Of a DNA stretch of 8,424 bases, positions 1-4,925 are shown piece by piece. Numbering within the stretch: position 1 is the first letter of the stretch; each line of letters starts with the position of its first letter. The DNA is from CAG-917 sp051883555. GTDB taxonomy: Bacteria > Bacillota > Clostridia > Christensenellales > CAG-917. The translations under genes and the position numbers were made by a program. The DNA lies in contig JBJETY010000037.1 of the NCBI GenBank assembly GCA_051883555.1, positions 1 through 8,424 on the forward strand, read 5' to 3'. Under the pieces are notes generated by a model, which was not told where the DNA came from, searched no databases, and worked only from the letters and a program-made list of their open reading frames with translations.

Positions 1-7
1 GAATGTA

Positions 8-172
8 CGGCTTATAAATGTCAGGCAAAGAAAAGAATTGTTTGTTAATATCGGATAAAAATGATATTAGTAAATATTCAAAGGCGCAACCATTGAAATA
101 TCGGATAAGAAAGTTTCGTTCGGAAAATTGAGCGAAAAGAAAATTGTGGCTTATAAACGGTTGGCAAAAAAG
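8..172. repeat. Short dispersed direct repeats at the left edge, non-coding
   Basis: No convincing reading frame enters from the left edge on the plus strand; all three forward frames stop within about 60 bases. Two short direct repeats are visible. One is GGCTTATAAA-N5-GGCAAA at 9-29 and 148-168. The other is AATATCGGATAA at 47-58 and 97-108. They may be remnants of an intergenic repeat or chance in AT-rich DNA. No function can be assigned. Confidence 0.3.
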
Positions 173-190
173 TGTATACAAAAAAAGCAA

Positions 191-222
191 AAAAAAATCA
201 TCACCGAAGTGATGATTTTTTT
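191..222 (-). terminator. Intrinsic terminator of the CBM20-like gene
   Basis: A perfect inverted repeat pairs 191-204 with 209-222. Read on the minus strand, the core is ATCATCAC-TTCG-GTGATGAT followed by a run of Ts, so the loop is the very stable C(UUCG)G tetraloop. It lies 11 bases beyond the stop codon of the leftward gene at 234. The flanking A and T runs make it potentially bidirectional, so it could also stop rightward transcription from outside the window. Confidence 0.9.
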
Positions 223-233
223 TGTTAATCAGA

Positions 234-647
234 TTAGCAAGCCCAGTTGCTTACGCCGACTTCGATTGTCGTTGCGCCGTCAACAGTGATGGTGTGGTTG
301 TCAAGGTCTTCACAATTGATACCTTTTTCAACTGCTTCCCAGGTAAGGCCTTTCAAAACTTTGAAAGAAACTTCCGTACCTTTCTTAATTCCTGTTACGC
401 TGAGCGTGTAGTCTTCGTGATTGGTCGTTTTCATTGCTTTTGCCTTAGTTGCGTTCCATTCTCCCAATTTTGCTATGTTTCCTGCTATGTAAACGTTTTC
501 TGCATTAAGACCGTTATTGTAAAGTTTTACAACTATTTTCAAAGTGAAGCCCTTTTCTTCGGTTGTAGCTGCAGTCTTAGGTGCACATTTGCTAGCTGCA
601 GGAGCTTTTGCAGTTTTAGTATCTGCTGTTGTCTTTGCTGTTGCCAT
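234..647 (-). CDS. Small cytosolic CBM20-like starch/glycogen-binding protein with a Lys/Ala/Thr-rich N-terminal tail
   Basis: The product has 137 residues. Residues 1-33 are low in complexity (Ala, Lys, Thr), resemble a histone H1-type disordered tail, and contain no signal peptide or membrane segment. Residues 34-135 read as a carbohydrate-binding module of the CBM20 type. They include the hallmark GN-x3-LG-x-W (Gly56-Trp64), Phe96-Lys97, the Thr-Trp-Glu motif at 102-104 followed by an Asn-containing loop, and a terminal Asn-Trp. Trp64 and Trp103 match the two tryptophans that usually stack on starch. CBM20 is normally appended to secreted amylases, so a stand-alone intracellular copy suggests binding to glycogen or another internal glucan; that role is inferred. 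The start at 647 is chosen because GGGAGGT lies 7 bases upstream; an in-frame TTG at 719 lies too close to the promoter. The gene is monocistronic, with its own promoter and terminator. The fold call is good, the function uncertain. Confidence 0.85.
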   Translation of the reverse strand: MATAKTTADTKTAKAPAASKCAPKTAATTEEKGFTLKIVVKLYNNGLNAENVYIAGNIAKLGEWNATKAKAMKTTNHEDYTLSVTGIKKGTEVSFKVLKGLTWEAVEKGINCEDLDNHTITVDGATTIEVGVSNWAC

Positions 648-686
648 AAAATATACCTCCCAAATAGTATTTAATTTTATGGCTAA

Positions 687-715
687 ATTATAATGCCTAA
701 TTTTTAAAAAGGCAA
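687..715 (-). promoter_or_regulatory. Probable promoter of the CBM20-like gene
   Basis: On the minus strand, TTGCCT (710-715) is followed after 17 bases by a perfect TATAAT (687-692). The start would be near 680, giving a leader of about 30 bases with the ribosome binding site GGGAGGT. An imperfect inverted repeat, TGCCT-N11-AGGCA (695-715), covers the -35 and spacer and could be an operator or chance. Confidence 0.65.
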
Positions 716-719
716 TCAA

Positions 720-1052
720 AATAGATATGAAAAATTAAAAAAATATCACAAAAATGACATTTTTTTGCAAAAAAAAATAAGGTTTTTGTAAATTTATGCT
801 TAAAATCAGAGATAAAAAATTTAAAGTAGATTTATTAAAAATTTATAACAGATAAATAAACGTATTTATTTTATATTAAACTTTATCATAAAAGGCGATA
901 CTAACTTGTATGAAAGCTTAAATTTTTGAAAAACGCAAGTTATTGCAACGGGGAAGAATTGTAAATGATTGATTTTCAATCTATTGTACAACCGATTGTA
1001 ATATGTCAATAAGTTTAAAATTATAAGTTGTCAATAATTTACTTAAAGACGC
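720..1052. other. AT-rich intergenic region, no gene seen
   Basis: About 330 bases, very AT-rich, with stops in all frames and no plausible ribosome binding site plus reading frame. Visible small structures are a TAACTTG/CAAGTTA inverted repeat (902-908 and 936-942), three copies of ATTGTA (958, 983 and 995) and a GATTG-N4-CAATC mini-hairpin near 970-983. None is convincing as a functional element. The region separates the leftward CBM20-like gene from the rightward tRNA. Confidence 0.5.
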
Positions 1053-1084
1053 TTGCTAAACTGCAAATTTTATGTTAGTATAAT
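1053..1084 (+). promoter_or_regulatory. Probable promoter of tRNA-Ser
   Basis: A perfect TATAAT lies at 1079-1084, 7 bases before the mature tRNA 5' end, so transcription would begin almost at nucleotide 1 of the tRNA. The -35 is weak; the best candidate is TTGCTA at 1053-1058, with a long 20-base spacer. Confidence 0.55.
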
Positions 1085-1091
1085 TTGGCGT

Positions 1092-1180
1092 GGAAGCGTA
1101 TCGAAGTGGTCATAACGAGCTGCACTCGAAATGCAGTAATCCGTATGGATTCATGGGTTCGAATCCCATCGCTTCCGCCA
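1092..1180 (+). tRNA. tRNA-Ser, anticodon CGA
   Basis: An 89-nucleotide class II tRNA with encoded 3' CCA. The acceptor stem pairs GGAAGCG (1092-1098) with CGCTTCC; the discriminator base is G. The anticodon stem CTGCA/TGCAG (1120-1124/1132-1136) encloses the loop CTCGAAA, giving anticodon CGA at 1127-1129, which reads UCG serine codons. The long variable arm (AATCC/GGATT, about 1139-1152) is typical of serine tRNAs. The T-arm is ATGGG-TTCGAAT-CCCAT. It stands alone, with its own promoter and terminator. Confidence 0.97.
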
Positions 1181-1184
1181 AGCG

Positions 1185-1230
1185 GTACCCAACTGAACCC
1201 GTAAAAAAGGTTTAGTTGGGTGCTTTTTTT
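1185..1230 (+). terminator. Intrinsic terminator of tRNA-Ser
   Basis: A stem of up to 15 bp pairs 1185-1199 with 1209-1223 (core ACCCAACTGAACC with GGTTTAGTTGGGT, including one G-T pair), with a 9-base loop, followed by seven Ts (1224-1230). It begins five bases after the tRNA CCA. Confidence 0.93.
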
Positions 1231-1304
1231 ATACTTTAAATGAGTGCTTATATATGCTATATGCTTTTCGCCTGATTTTGGCACGTTACTCCGTTGCTTT
1301 CGAT

Positions 1305-1332
1305 TTGAACGTGTGAGTATCAACAGTATAAC
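1305..1332 (+). promoter_or_regulatory. Possible promoter of a short RNA unit
   Basis: TTGAAC (1305-1310), a 16-base spacer and TATAAC (1327-1332). An alternative -10, TATAAA, lies at 1335-1340. The unit downstream has no reading frame but ends in a good terminator, which is why the promoter is listed. The match is moderate and could be chance in AT-rich DNA. Confidence 0.35.
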
Positions 1333-1338
1333 TCTATA

Positions 1339-1413
1339 AAGGGTGTTCAGTTGGGGCTCAGCAAGTCCGCTATGATAAGAGTTAAATTTGCTTGTTGCAG
1401 ATTTAACTTTTTT
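1339..1413 (+). ncRNA. Candidate small RNA of about 75 nt, unrecognised
   Basis: Between a plausible promoter (TTGAAC-16-TATAAC, start near 1339) and a strong intrinsic terminator (1380-1413) lies a short G-rich stretch without a reading frame. It can form a small hairpin, GGGCT-cagca-AGTCC (about 1354-1368). Bases 1345-1355 are exactly complementary to bases 1188-1198 of the tRNA-Ser terminator stem. The stretch resembles no RNA family I recognise. It might instead be a decayed duplicate of the tRNA terminator, since it also resembles that stem's 3' arm. Evidence is positional only. Confidence 0.3.
1380..1413 (+). terminator. Intrinsic terminator
   Basis: A 12-bp stem (1380-1391 with 1397-1408, core AGTTAAAT/ATTTAACT extended by TTGC/GCAG) with a 5-base loop, followed by an uninterrupted T-run to 1413. 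No protein gene ends just upstream. It serves either the candidate small RNA or read-through from the tRNA. Confidence 0.75.
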
Positions 1414-1573
1414 ATATTTATTTAACTTTACGGAAAAGTAAATTAACGTAGGGTAGCGGCGTTTAGATAAGTTATTTATGATATAAATTTTAAGGTCGGC
1501 TTTTTAGATAAAATTAAAGATTTACCTGATATATTGGCTCGCATTTCAATTTGCGTTGTTTAATTCAAATTAT
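1414..1573. other. AT-rich intergenic stretch, nothing recognised
   Basis: This is the first part of a gene-free region that runs from 1414 to 2006. I see no reading frame with a ribosome binding site, no RNA gene and no clear repeat in it. The rest of the gene-free region holds the leftward terminator and the repeat cluster listed separately. Confidence 0.5.
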
Positions 1574-1606
1574 AAAAAACGAAAATCTCGCATCAAGCGA
1601 GATTTT
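1574..1606 (-). terminator. Leftward intrinsic terminator, probably of the zinc-ribbon gene
   Basis: A perfect 10-bp stem, AAAATCTCGC (1582-1591) with GCGAGATTTT (1597-1606), has a 5-base loop. On the minus strand it is followed by CG and six Ts (1574-1579). It is the first good leftward terminator after the gene ending at 2007, so that mRNA would have an approximately 400-base 3' untranslated region made largely of repeats. Confidence 0.7.
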
Positions 1607-1620
1607 AATTAATTGCTCTT

Positions 1621-1680
1621 TAGCGATTGTTATACGTTCATAGCAATCGTTATATGCGTTTAGCAAGCGTTATAAGTGCA
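1621..1680. repeat. Three tandem copies of a 20-bp repeat
   Basis: Copies lie at 1621-1640, 1641-1660 and 1661-1680 with no spacers. All begin TAGC and share GTTATA at positions 9-14 of the unit; the rough consensus is TAGCRATYGTTATAYGYG. Pairwise identity is about 13-15 of 20. Related copies recur at 1778-1797 and near 1969-2003, so this is a local repeat family, not a single duplication. There are no spacers, so it is not a CRISPR array. Confidence 0.7.
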
Positions 1681-1877
1681 ATCATAAGCGATTTACATAT
1701 ATAACCGATACGTGATATTGCAACCGTTGTGCGGCGCAAAATCTTTATTGGCATATTGAAAGAGCTATTTAAGTGAATAGCAGGCATTATAAGTAATTGT
1801 AATCGTTTTATGCATTATAGAATAATGCGTGATATTGCCCGTTGTGCGGCACAAAACCGTTATTGGCATATTGTAAG
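1661..1877. repeat. Roughly 100-bp segment duplicated at 117-bp spacing
   Basis: Segment 1661-1762 recurs at 1778-1877. Its 5' part is TAGCAAGCGTTATAAGT (first copy) against TAGCAGGCATTATAAGT (second), and its middle is diverged. The 3' 50 bases are highly conserved: 1711-1762 and 1828-1877 share CGTGATATTG, CCGTTGTGCGGC and TTATTGGCATATTG, with only a 2-base gap and a few substitutions. The uneven conservation suggests that the distal 50 bases matter or were recently converted. Confidence 0.75.
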
Positions 1878-1912
1878 TTTTATTATATATGCATAGATAC
1901 AGTTATTCGCAT

Positions 1913-1944
1913 TTCGTAAAAGTTATACTTCGTAAAAGTTATAC
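1913..1944. repeat. Perfect 2 x 16-bp tandem repeat
   Basis: TTCGTAAAAGTTATAC occurs at 1913-1928 and again, identically, at 1929-1944. It lies inside the repeat cluster downstream of the zinc-ribbon gene. The GTTATAC end matches the core of the neighbouring 20-bp units. Confidence 0.85.
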
Positions 1945-1968
1945 GTTTATAACATCTAATTACGCACA

Positions 1969-2003
1969 TAGATCGTTTACGAGCATAGCAACCGATATGC
2001 GCC
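1969..2003. repeat. Two degenerate copies of the 20-bp repeat next to the zinc-ribbon gene stop
   Basis: TAGATCGTTTACGAGCA (1969-1985) and TAGCAACCGATATGCGCC (1986-2003) align with the 20-bp unit at 1641-1660 after small deletions. They end three bases before the stop codon of the leftward gene, so the repeat cluster fills essentially all of 1621-2003. Confidence 0.45.
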
Positions 2004-2006
2004 CCG

Positions 2007-2441
2007 TTACTGTTTTTCACCGCAATGCTTGCAGTACGTTGAATCGCAAGGTATCTGTTTTCCGCAATGCTTACAAAACATATTCTGTTCGGTTTCGTCG
2101 GGTTGCGGGAATGGGTCTTTGCCTTCTCTTATAGACAGAAAAAGTTTAATATTATCCCTGTTGGCCTCAAGGGCTTGCTTTGTCATAGTCGGCGACATTT
2201 TTATCATTGCAGGCACAATAAAAGAGAAAAAGGTCAAATAGAAAAAGCCTAATGCACATAACGAGCCGACAATCGTAAAAGGTATTGCCGCTTGTAGTGG
2301 CAAAAGCGGATATTTTGTTACAAGCGAATAGATGCCGAGACCTAAGAATACGGGAGCTAGCACAAGACAAACCGCCCAAGCAATTCGCATTTTGCGTACG
2401 GTTTTGGCAAATTGTTCTTTGTTCATTTTCGACACTTTCAT
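2007..2441 (-). CDS. Two-helix membrane protein with C-terminal zinc ribbon, function unknown
   Basis: The product has 144 residues. After a short basic N-terminus it has two strongly hydrophobic segments, about residues 19-42 and 51-80, then a charged linker, then a C-terminal zinc ribbon of the form C-x2-C-x10-C-x2-C (CKHCG ... CKHCGEKQ). Both knuckles read CKHCG, typical of the small zinc-ribbon domains found on many membrane proteins of Gram-positive bacteria. With an even number of helices, both ends, including the ribbon, probably face the cytoplasm. Start choice: AAGGA lies 9 bases before the ATG at 2441 but only 3 before an ATG at 2447, so the inner start is preferred; the outer one would add two residues. 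It is a single-gene unit with its own promoter. Neighbours give no functional clue. Confidence 0.85.
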   Translation of the reverse strand: MKVSKMNKEQFAKTVRKMRIAWAVCLVLAPVFLGLGIYSLVTKYPLLPLQAAIPFTIVGSLCALGFFYLTFFSFIVPAMIKMSPTMTKQALEANRDNIKLFLSIREGKDPFPQPDETEQNMFCKHCGKQIPCDSTYCKHCGEKQ

Positions 2442-2473
2442 TATCATTTTTCCTTTATAAATTTATTTAGTAA

Positions 2474-2501
2474 ATTATAACAGATATTAAGTCTTTTTCA
2501 A
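2474..2501 (-). promoter_or_regulatory. Promoter of the zinc-ribbon membrane protein gene
   Basis: On the minus strand, TTGAAA (2496-2501), a 16-base spacer and a perfect TATAAT (2474-2479) preceded by TGT (extended -10). The start would be near 2467, giving a short leader that contains the AAGGA ribosome binding site. Confidence 0.75.
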
Positions 2502-2505
2502 TATG

Positions 2506-2522
2506 AAACAATAAAATTGTTT
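2506..2522. promoter_or_regulatory. Palindrome upstream of the -35: possible regulator site
   Basis: AAACAAT-AAA-ATTGTTT is a perfect 7-bp inverted repeat with a 3-base centre. It ends four bases upstream of the -35 hexamer of the zinc-ribbon gene promoter. The position would suit an activator, but a chance palindrome in AT-rich DNA is possible. No regulator gene is present in the window. Confidence 0.3.
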
Positions 2523-2578
2523 GATAGCGTTTAAAATAGAAATTTAAAAGTTGTATAAAGGGAAACGGAAATGATTGT

Positions 2579-2622
2579 AAATTAAAAAGCGACAGATTCG
2601 GTCTACGAATGCTATCGCTTTT
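2579..2622 (-). terminator. Terminator of the asd-dapA-dapB operon
   Basis: An 8-bp outer stem pairs AAAAGCGA (2585-2592) with TCGCTTTT (2615-2622). It continues past a mismatch and a bulge into ATTCG/CGAAT (2596-2600/2606-2610). On the minus strand it is followed by TTTTTAATTT. It lies about 120 bases beyond the dapB stop; that gap is AT-rich and holds no gene. Confidence 0.75.
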
Positions 2623-2741
2623 GTCGGTTAAATATCTTTGAAAATAACTTTGCTTTTTTACTTTTGATTTTAAATTAATCCGAGTTTAAACAAAAGGATT
2701 GTTAAACAAAACGATTATTTTTTAAATCTAAAATAAATCGG

Positions 2742-3932
2742 TTATATTTTGAAATGCTCTTTTAAAAGAGATTCGGCTTCGGTAAGAGACGATGCGTCAA
2801 TACAACAAGAAATTTTGGTTTCGCTTGTCGTTATTGCATATATCTTCGTGCCGTTTTCCATTAAAAGGTTAAGAACTTCAACGGCTACGCCGCTTTTATG
2901 TTCCATGCCAGCGCCTTCTATAGTGAGTTTGCCGCAATTTTCGGTTGTGTCGAATTTAATTTCCTGCAACTTTAACAAGTCGTAGCAAAGACGGCTGTCT
3001 TCGTTTGAAAGAGTAAATGAAACGGAAACTTTACCGTCGGAATTTATCGTCTGACTTATCATATCGAGATTAATTTCGTTTTGCGCTATGAGTTTTAAAA
3101 GTTCAAGGAATTCCGATTGACTTATATCTGAAAGAGAAACCAAACTTACGCCTTTTTCGCCGCTTACGGTCGTAACGGCATAATAGTCGCCGATGATACT
3201 GTTCATATCATATAGTCCGACCTTTTTTTCGCTCATATAAGTTGCGGCTCTGAGTGCGCCTGCAACGAACACTTCCTTGCTTTCCGATTCGTGAGATATA
3301 GTCAATTCTTCGCCGTTGCCGAAGAAATGGACGTCGTGTTTACCGACCACCGTACCGCCTCTGACGGCGTGGATCCCGATTTCGGAAGGTGTGCGGCGAC
3401 ATGCCTTATCGTGTCTGCCGTAGGTAGGAGTAAGCTCTCTGACGCTGTTTATGGCCTGATAAATGCTGAGAGCGGTGCCGCTTGGCGAGTCGAGCTTTTT
3501 GTTGTGATGTGTTTCGACAATTTCAACGTCGAAGCTGTCGCCCAAAAATTTTGTGGCTTCTTTGGCGAGATTGCTTAAAAGATTTACGCCGAGCGACATA
3601 TTGCTTGCTTTGAAAATCGCAATTTTTTTGGACGCTTTTTCAATTTCAGCAAGCTGAGCTTCACTGTGACCCGTTGTGGCAAGAACAACGCTGGCCCTTT
3701 TTGCTGTTGCAAAGCTTAAAATATCTTCAAGCGTGGACGCGTTTGAAAAGTCGATTATAACGTCGCACGTTCCCATGGCTTCCGCAAAGCTTTTATATAC
3801 CGGGAAAGGTAAGTCGTTTGCTCCGAAAAAGTCTACGCCGAATTCGATTTTAAAATCGTCGTTGCCGACAAGTGTTTTATAAATAGTGCGACCGATTCTT
3901 CCGCCCGCACCGCAGATAGCAAGTTTAATCAT
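2742..3932 (-). CDS. dapB: 4-hydroxy-tetrahydrodipicolinate reductase fused to aspartokinase-type tandem ACT domains
   Basis: The product has 396 residues; ordinary DapB has about 250-270. Residues 1-250 are a complete reductase: nucleotide-binding G-x-G-G-R-x-G (8-14), ATTG (85-88), the catalytic signature E-T-H-H-x-x-K-x-D-x-PSGTA (140-154; His142 and Lys146 match the E. coli catalytic His and Lys) and RGG-TVVG-KH (191-199). It reduces the DapA product with NAD(P)H in the cytosol. Residues 251-396 do not belong to DapB. They match the aspartokinase regulatory region: ACT1 (about 253-325, with INLDMISQ and VSFTL) and ACT2 (about 333-396, with GAGM, SGVA and TTSETKIS). The Asp-Lys-Pro-Gly turn usual in aspartokinase ACT1 reads DISQ, so ligand binding there may differ. 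The frame is uninterrupted, so this is a real fusion. The ribosome binding site AAGGA overlaps the dapA stop codon, implying coupled translation. Lysine sensing is inferred. Confidence 0.95.
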   Translation of the reverse strand: MIKLAICGAGGRIGRTIYKTLVGNDDFKIEFGVDFFGANDLPFPVYKSFAEAMGTCDVIIDFSNASTLEDILSFATAKRASVVLATTGHSEAQLAEIEKASKKIAIFKASNMSLGVNLLSNLAKEATKFLGDSFDVEIVETHHNKKLDSPSGTALSIYQAINSVRELTPTYGRHDKACRRTPSEIGIHAVRGGTVVGKHDVHFFGNGEELTISHESESKEVFVAGALRAATYMSEKKVGLYDMNSIIGDYYAVTTVSGEKGVSLVSLSDISQSEFLELLKLIAQNEINLDMISQTINSDGKVSVSFTLSNEDSRLCYDLLKLQEIKFDTTENCGKLTIEGAGMEHKSGVAVEVLNLLMENGTKIYAITTSETKISCCIDASSLTEAESLLKEHFKI

Positions 3933-3942
3933 TTTGTTTCCT

Positions 3943-4821
3943 TTATTTGTTTATCAAATCGTTGTAAGCGGACTTTAAAATTTCAGCATTTTCAGGAAGC
4001 ATTTCCGTGAGCGGAAGCCTTACGTATTTTTGGCATAAACCTACGATTTCCGCCATCTTTTTTACAGGGATAGGATTGACTTCCATAAATAACGCTTTTA
4101 CGAACGGCAACATATCGAGTTGCATTTTCGCGGCTTTTTTGAAATCGCCGCCGAACGTCGACTTGCACATATCGCTGACGTATTTAGGAATTACGTTTGA
4201 CGCAACGGAAATGATTCCCTGTCCGCCCATGGCAATGACAGGAACGGTCAATCCGTCGTCGCCCGAATAAACGTCTGCCGAGCCGGAAGTAAGACGTATA
4301 GCTTCTTCAATTTGTTCCATATTTCCGCTGGCTTCTTTTATAGCTACCACGTTTTTGTTATCTTCCGAAAGTCTGGCAAAAGTTTTAGGGAGCATATTGA
4401 CGCCCGTTCTTCCCGGAACGTTATAGCAAATAATTTCAAGGCCTGTGTTTTTGGCTATTTCGGAGTAGTGTGCGATAAGACCGTTTTGCGTGGCTTTGTT
4501 GTAGTAAGGCGTAACGACCAAAAGAGCGTCGGCGCCGAGCTTTTCGGCATTTTTCGAATTTTCCACTGCCTGAGCCGTTGAATTTGAACCTGTACCGACG
4601 ATGACAGGGACACGTCCTTTTACAGTTTTTACCGCAAGTTTAATTACTTCGTCCTTTTCTTTAGCGGACATGGTTGCCGGTTCGCCTGTCGTTCCTAAAA
4701 CGACGAGAGCGTCCGTGCCGTTTTCGATTTGAAAATTTAACAGTTTTTCATAAGCGTCGAAATCTACGCCCGATTCTGTAAACGGCGTAATTAATGCGGT
4801 TGCGCTTCCCTTAAAAATCAT
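3943..4821 (-). CDS. dapA: 4-hydroxy-tetrahydrodipicolinate synthase
   Basis: 292 residues, the usual length for this TIM-barrel aldolase. It condenses pyruvate with aspartate 4-semialdehyde, the first step committed to diaminopimelate and lysine. Visible active-site features are GTTGE (43-47), Tyr106-Tyr107, Tyr133 in YNVPGRTG with Arg138, and the Schiff-base Lys162 in AIKEASGN. Residues of the lysine feedback site differ from E. coli: His53 is Ala, His56 is Lys and Glu84 is Gln, although Asn80 and Tyr106 are kept. Lys at position 56 is associated with lysine-insensitive enzymes of Gram-positive bacteria, so feedback is probably weak or absent. The start at 4821 is supported by GGAGG 5-6 bases upstream. 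The gene lies 104 bases after asd and 10 bases before dapB, in the same direction. Confidence 0.97.
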   Translation of the reverse strand: MIFKGSATALITPFTESGVDFDAYEKLLNFQIENGTDALVVLGTTGEPATMSAKEKDEVIKLAVKTVKGRVPVIVGTGSNSTAQAVENSKNAEKLGADALLVVTPYYNKATQNGLIAHYSEIAKNTGLEIICYNVPGRTGVNMLPKTFARLSEDNKNVVAIKEASGNMEQIEEAIRLTSGSADVYSGDDGLTVPVIAMGGQGIISVASNVIPKYVSDMCKSTFGGDFKKAAKMQLDMLPFVKALFMEVNPIPVKKMAEIVGLCQKYVRLPLTEMLPENAEILKSAYNDLINK

Positions 4822-4892
4822 ACAATCCTCCGATTTTGTTAGTTATTTGATTTGATAATTATTTTTTAGTGAGTATATTTTTATAATTACTA

Positions 4893-4924
4893 TGAATGAT
4901 AATCAACTTGAATGATAATCGACG
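4893..4924. repeat. Tandem 16-bp repeat between asd and dapA
   Basis: TGAATGATAATC occurs at 4893-4904 and 4909-4920; the 16-bp units match at 14 of 16 positions. The pair starts immediately after the asd stop codon in transcript order. On the minus strand, a weak promoter-like TTGATT (4901-4906), 15-base spacer and TATAAA (4880-4885) overlaps it, so it might be a binding site at an internal dapA promoter. It vaguely resembles half of a Fur box but lacks the symmetric partner. Confidence 0.55.
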
Positions 4925-4925
4925 A

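Noticed and set aside
222..674. A 150-codon plus-strand reading frame rich in Cys and Phe
   Set aside because: It is the antisense shadow of the CBM20-like gene, starts inside that gene's terminator and has no ribosome binding site.
648..719. A 24-residue longer N-terminus for the CBM20-like protein from TTG 719
   Set aside because: It would run through the TATAAT promoter; the ATG at 647 has a strong ribosome binding site.
1092..1180. tRNA-Ser as an integration site for a mobile element
   Set aside because: No second copy of the tRNA 3' end, integrase or other mobility gene is visible in the window.
1075..1323. An 82-codon minus-strand reading frame containing GGSDGIRTHE
   Set aside because: This is the well-known spurious frame antisense to a class II (serine-type) tRNA; it spans the tRNA-Ser and its terminator.
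1621..1680. The 20-bp repeats as a CRISPR array
   Set aside because: The units are contiguous without unique spacers and are degenerate, and there are no cas genes in the window.
1889..2134. Plus-strand reading frames between 1889 and 2470
   Set aside because: They are antisense to the zinc-ribbon gene or run through the repeats, lack ribosome binding sites and have no recognisable domain.
4893..4920. A Fur box between asd and dapA
   Set aside because: Only the TGATAAT half-site is present, in direct and not inverted orientation, and the operon has no iron link.
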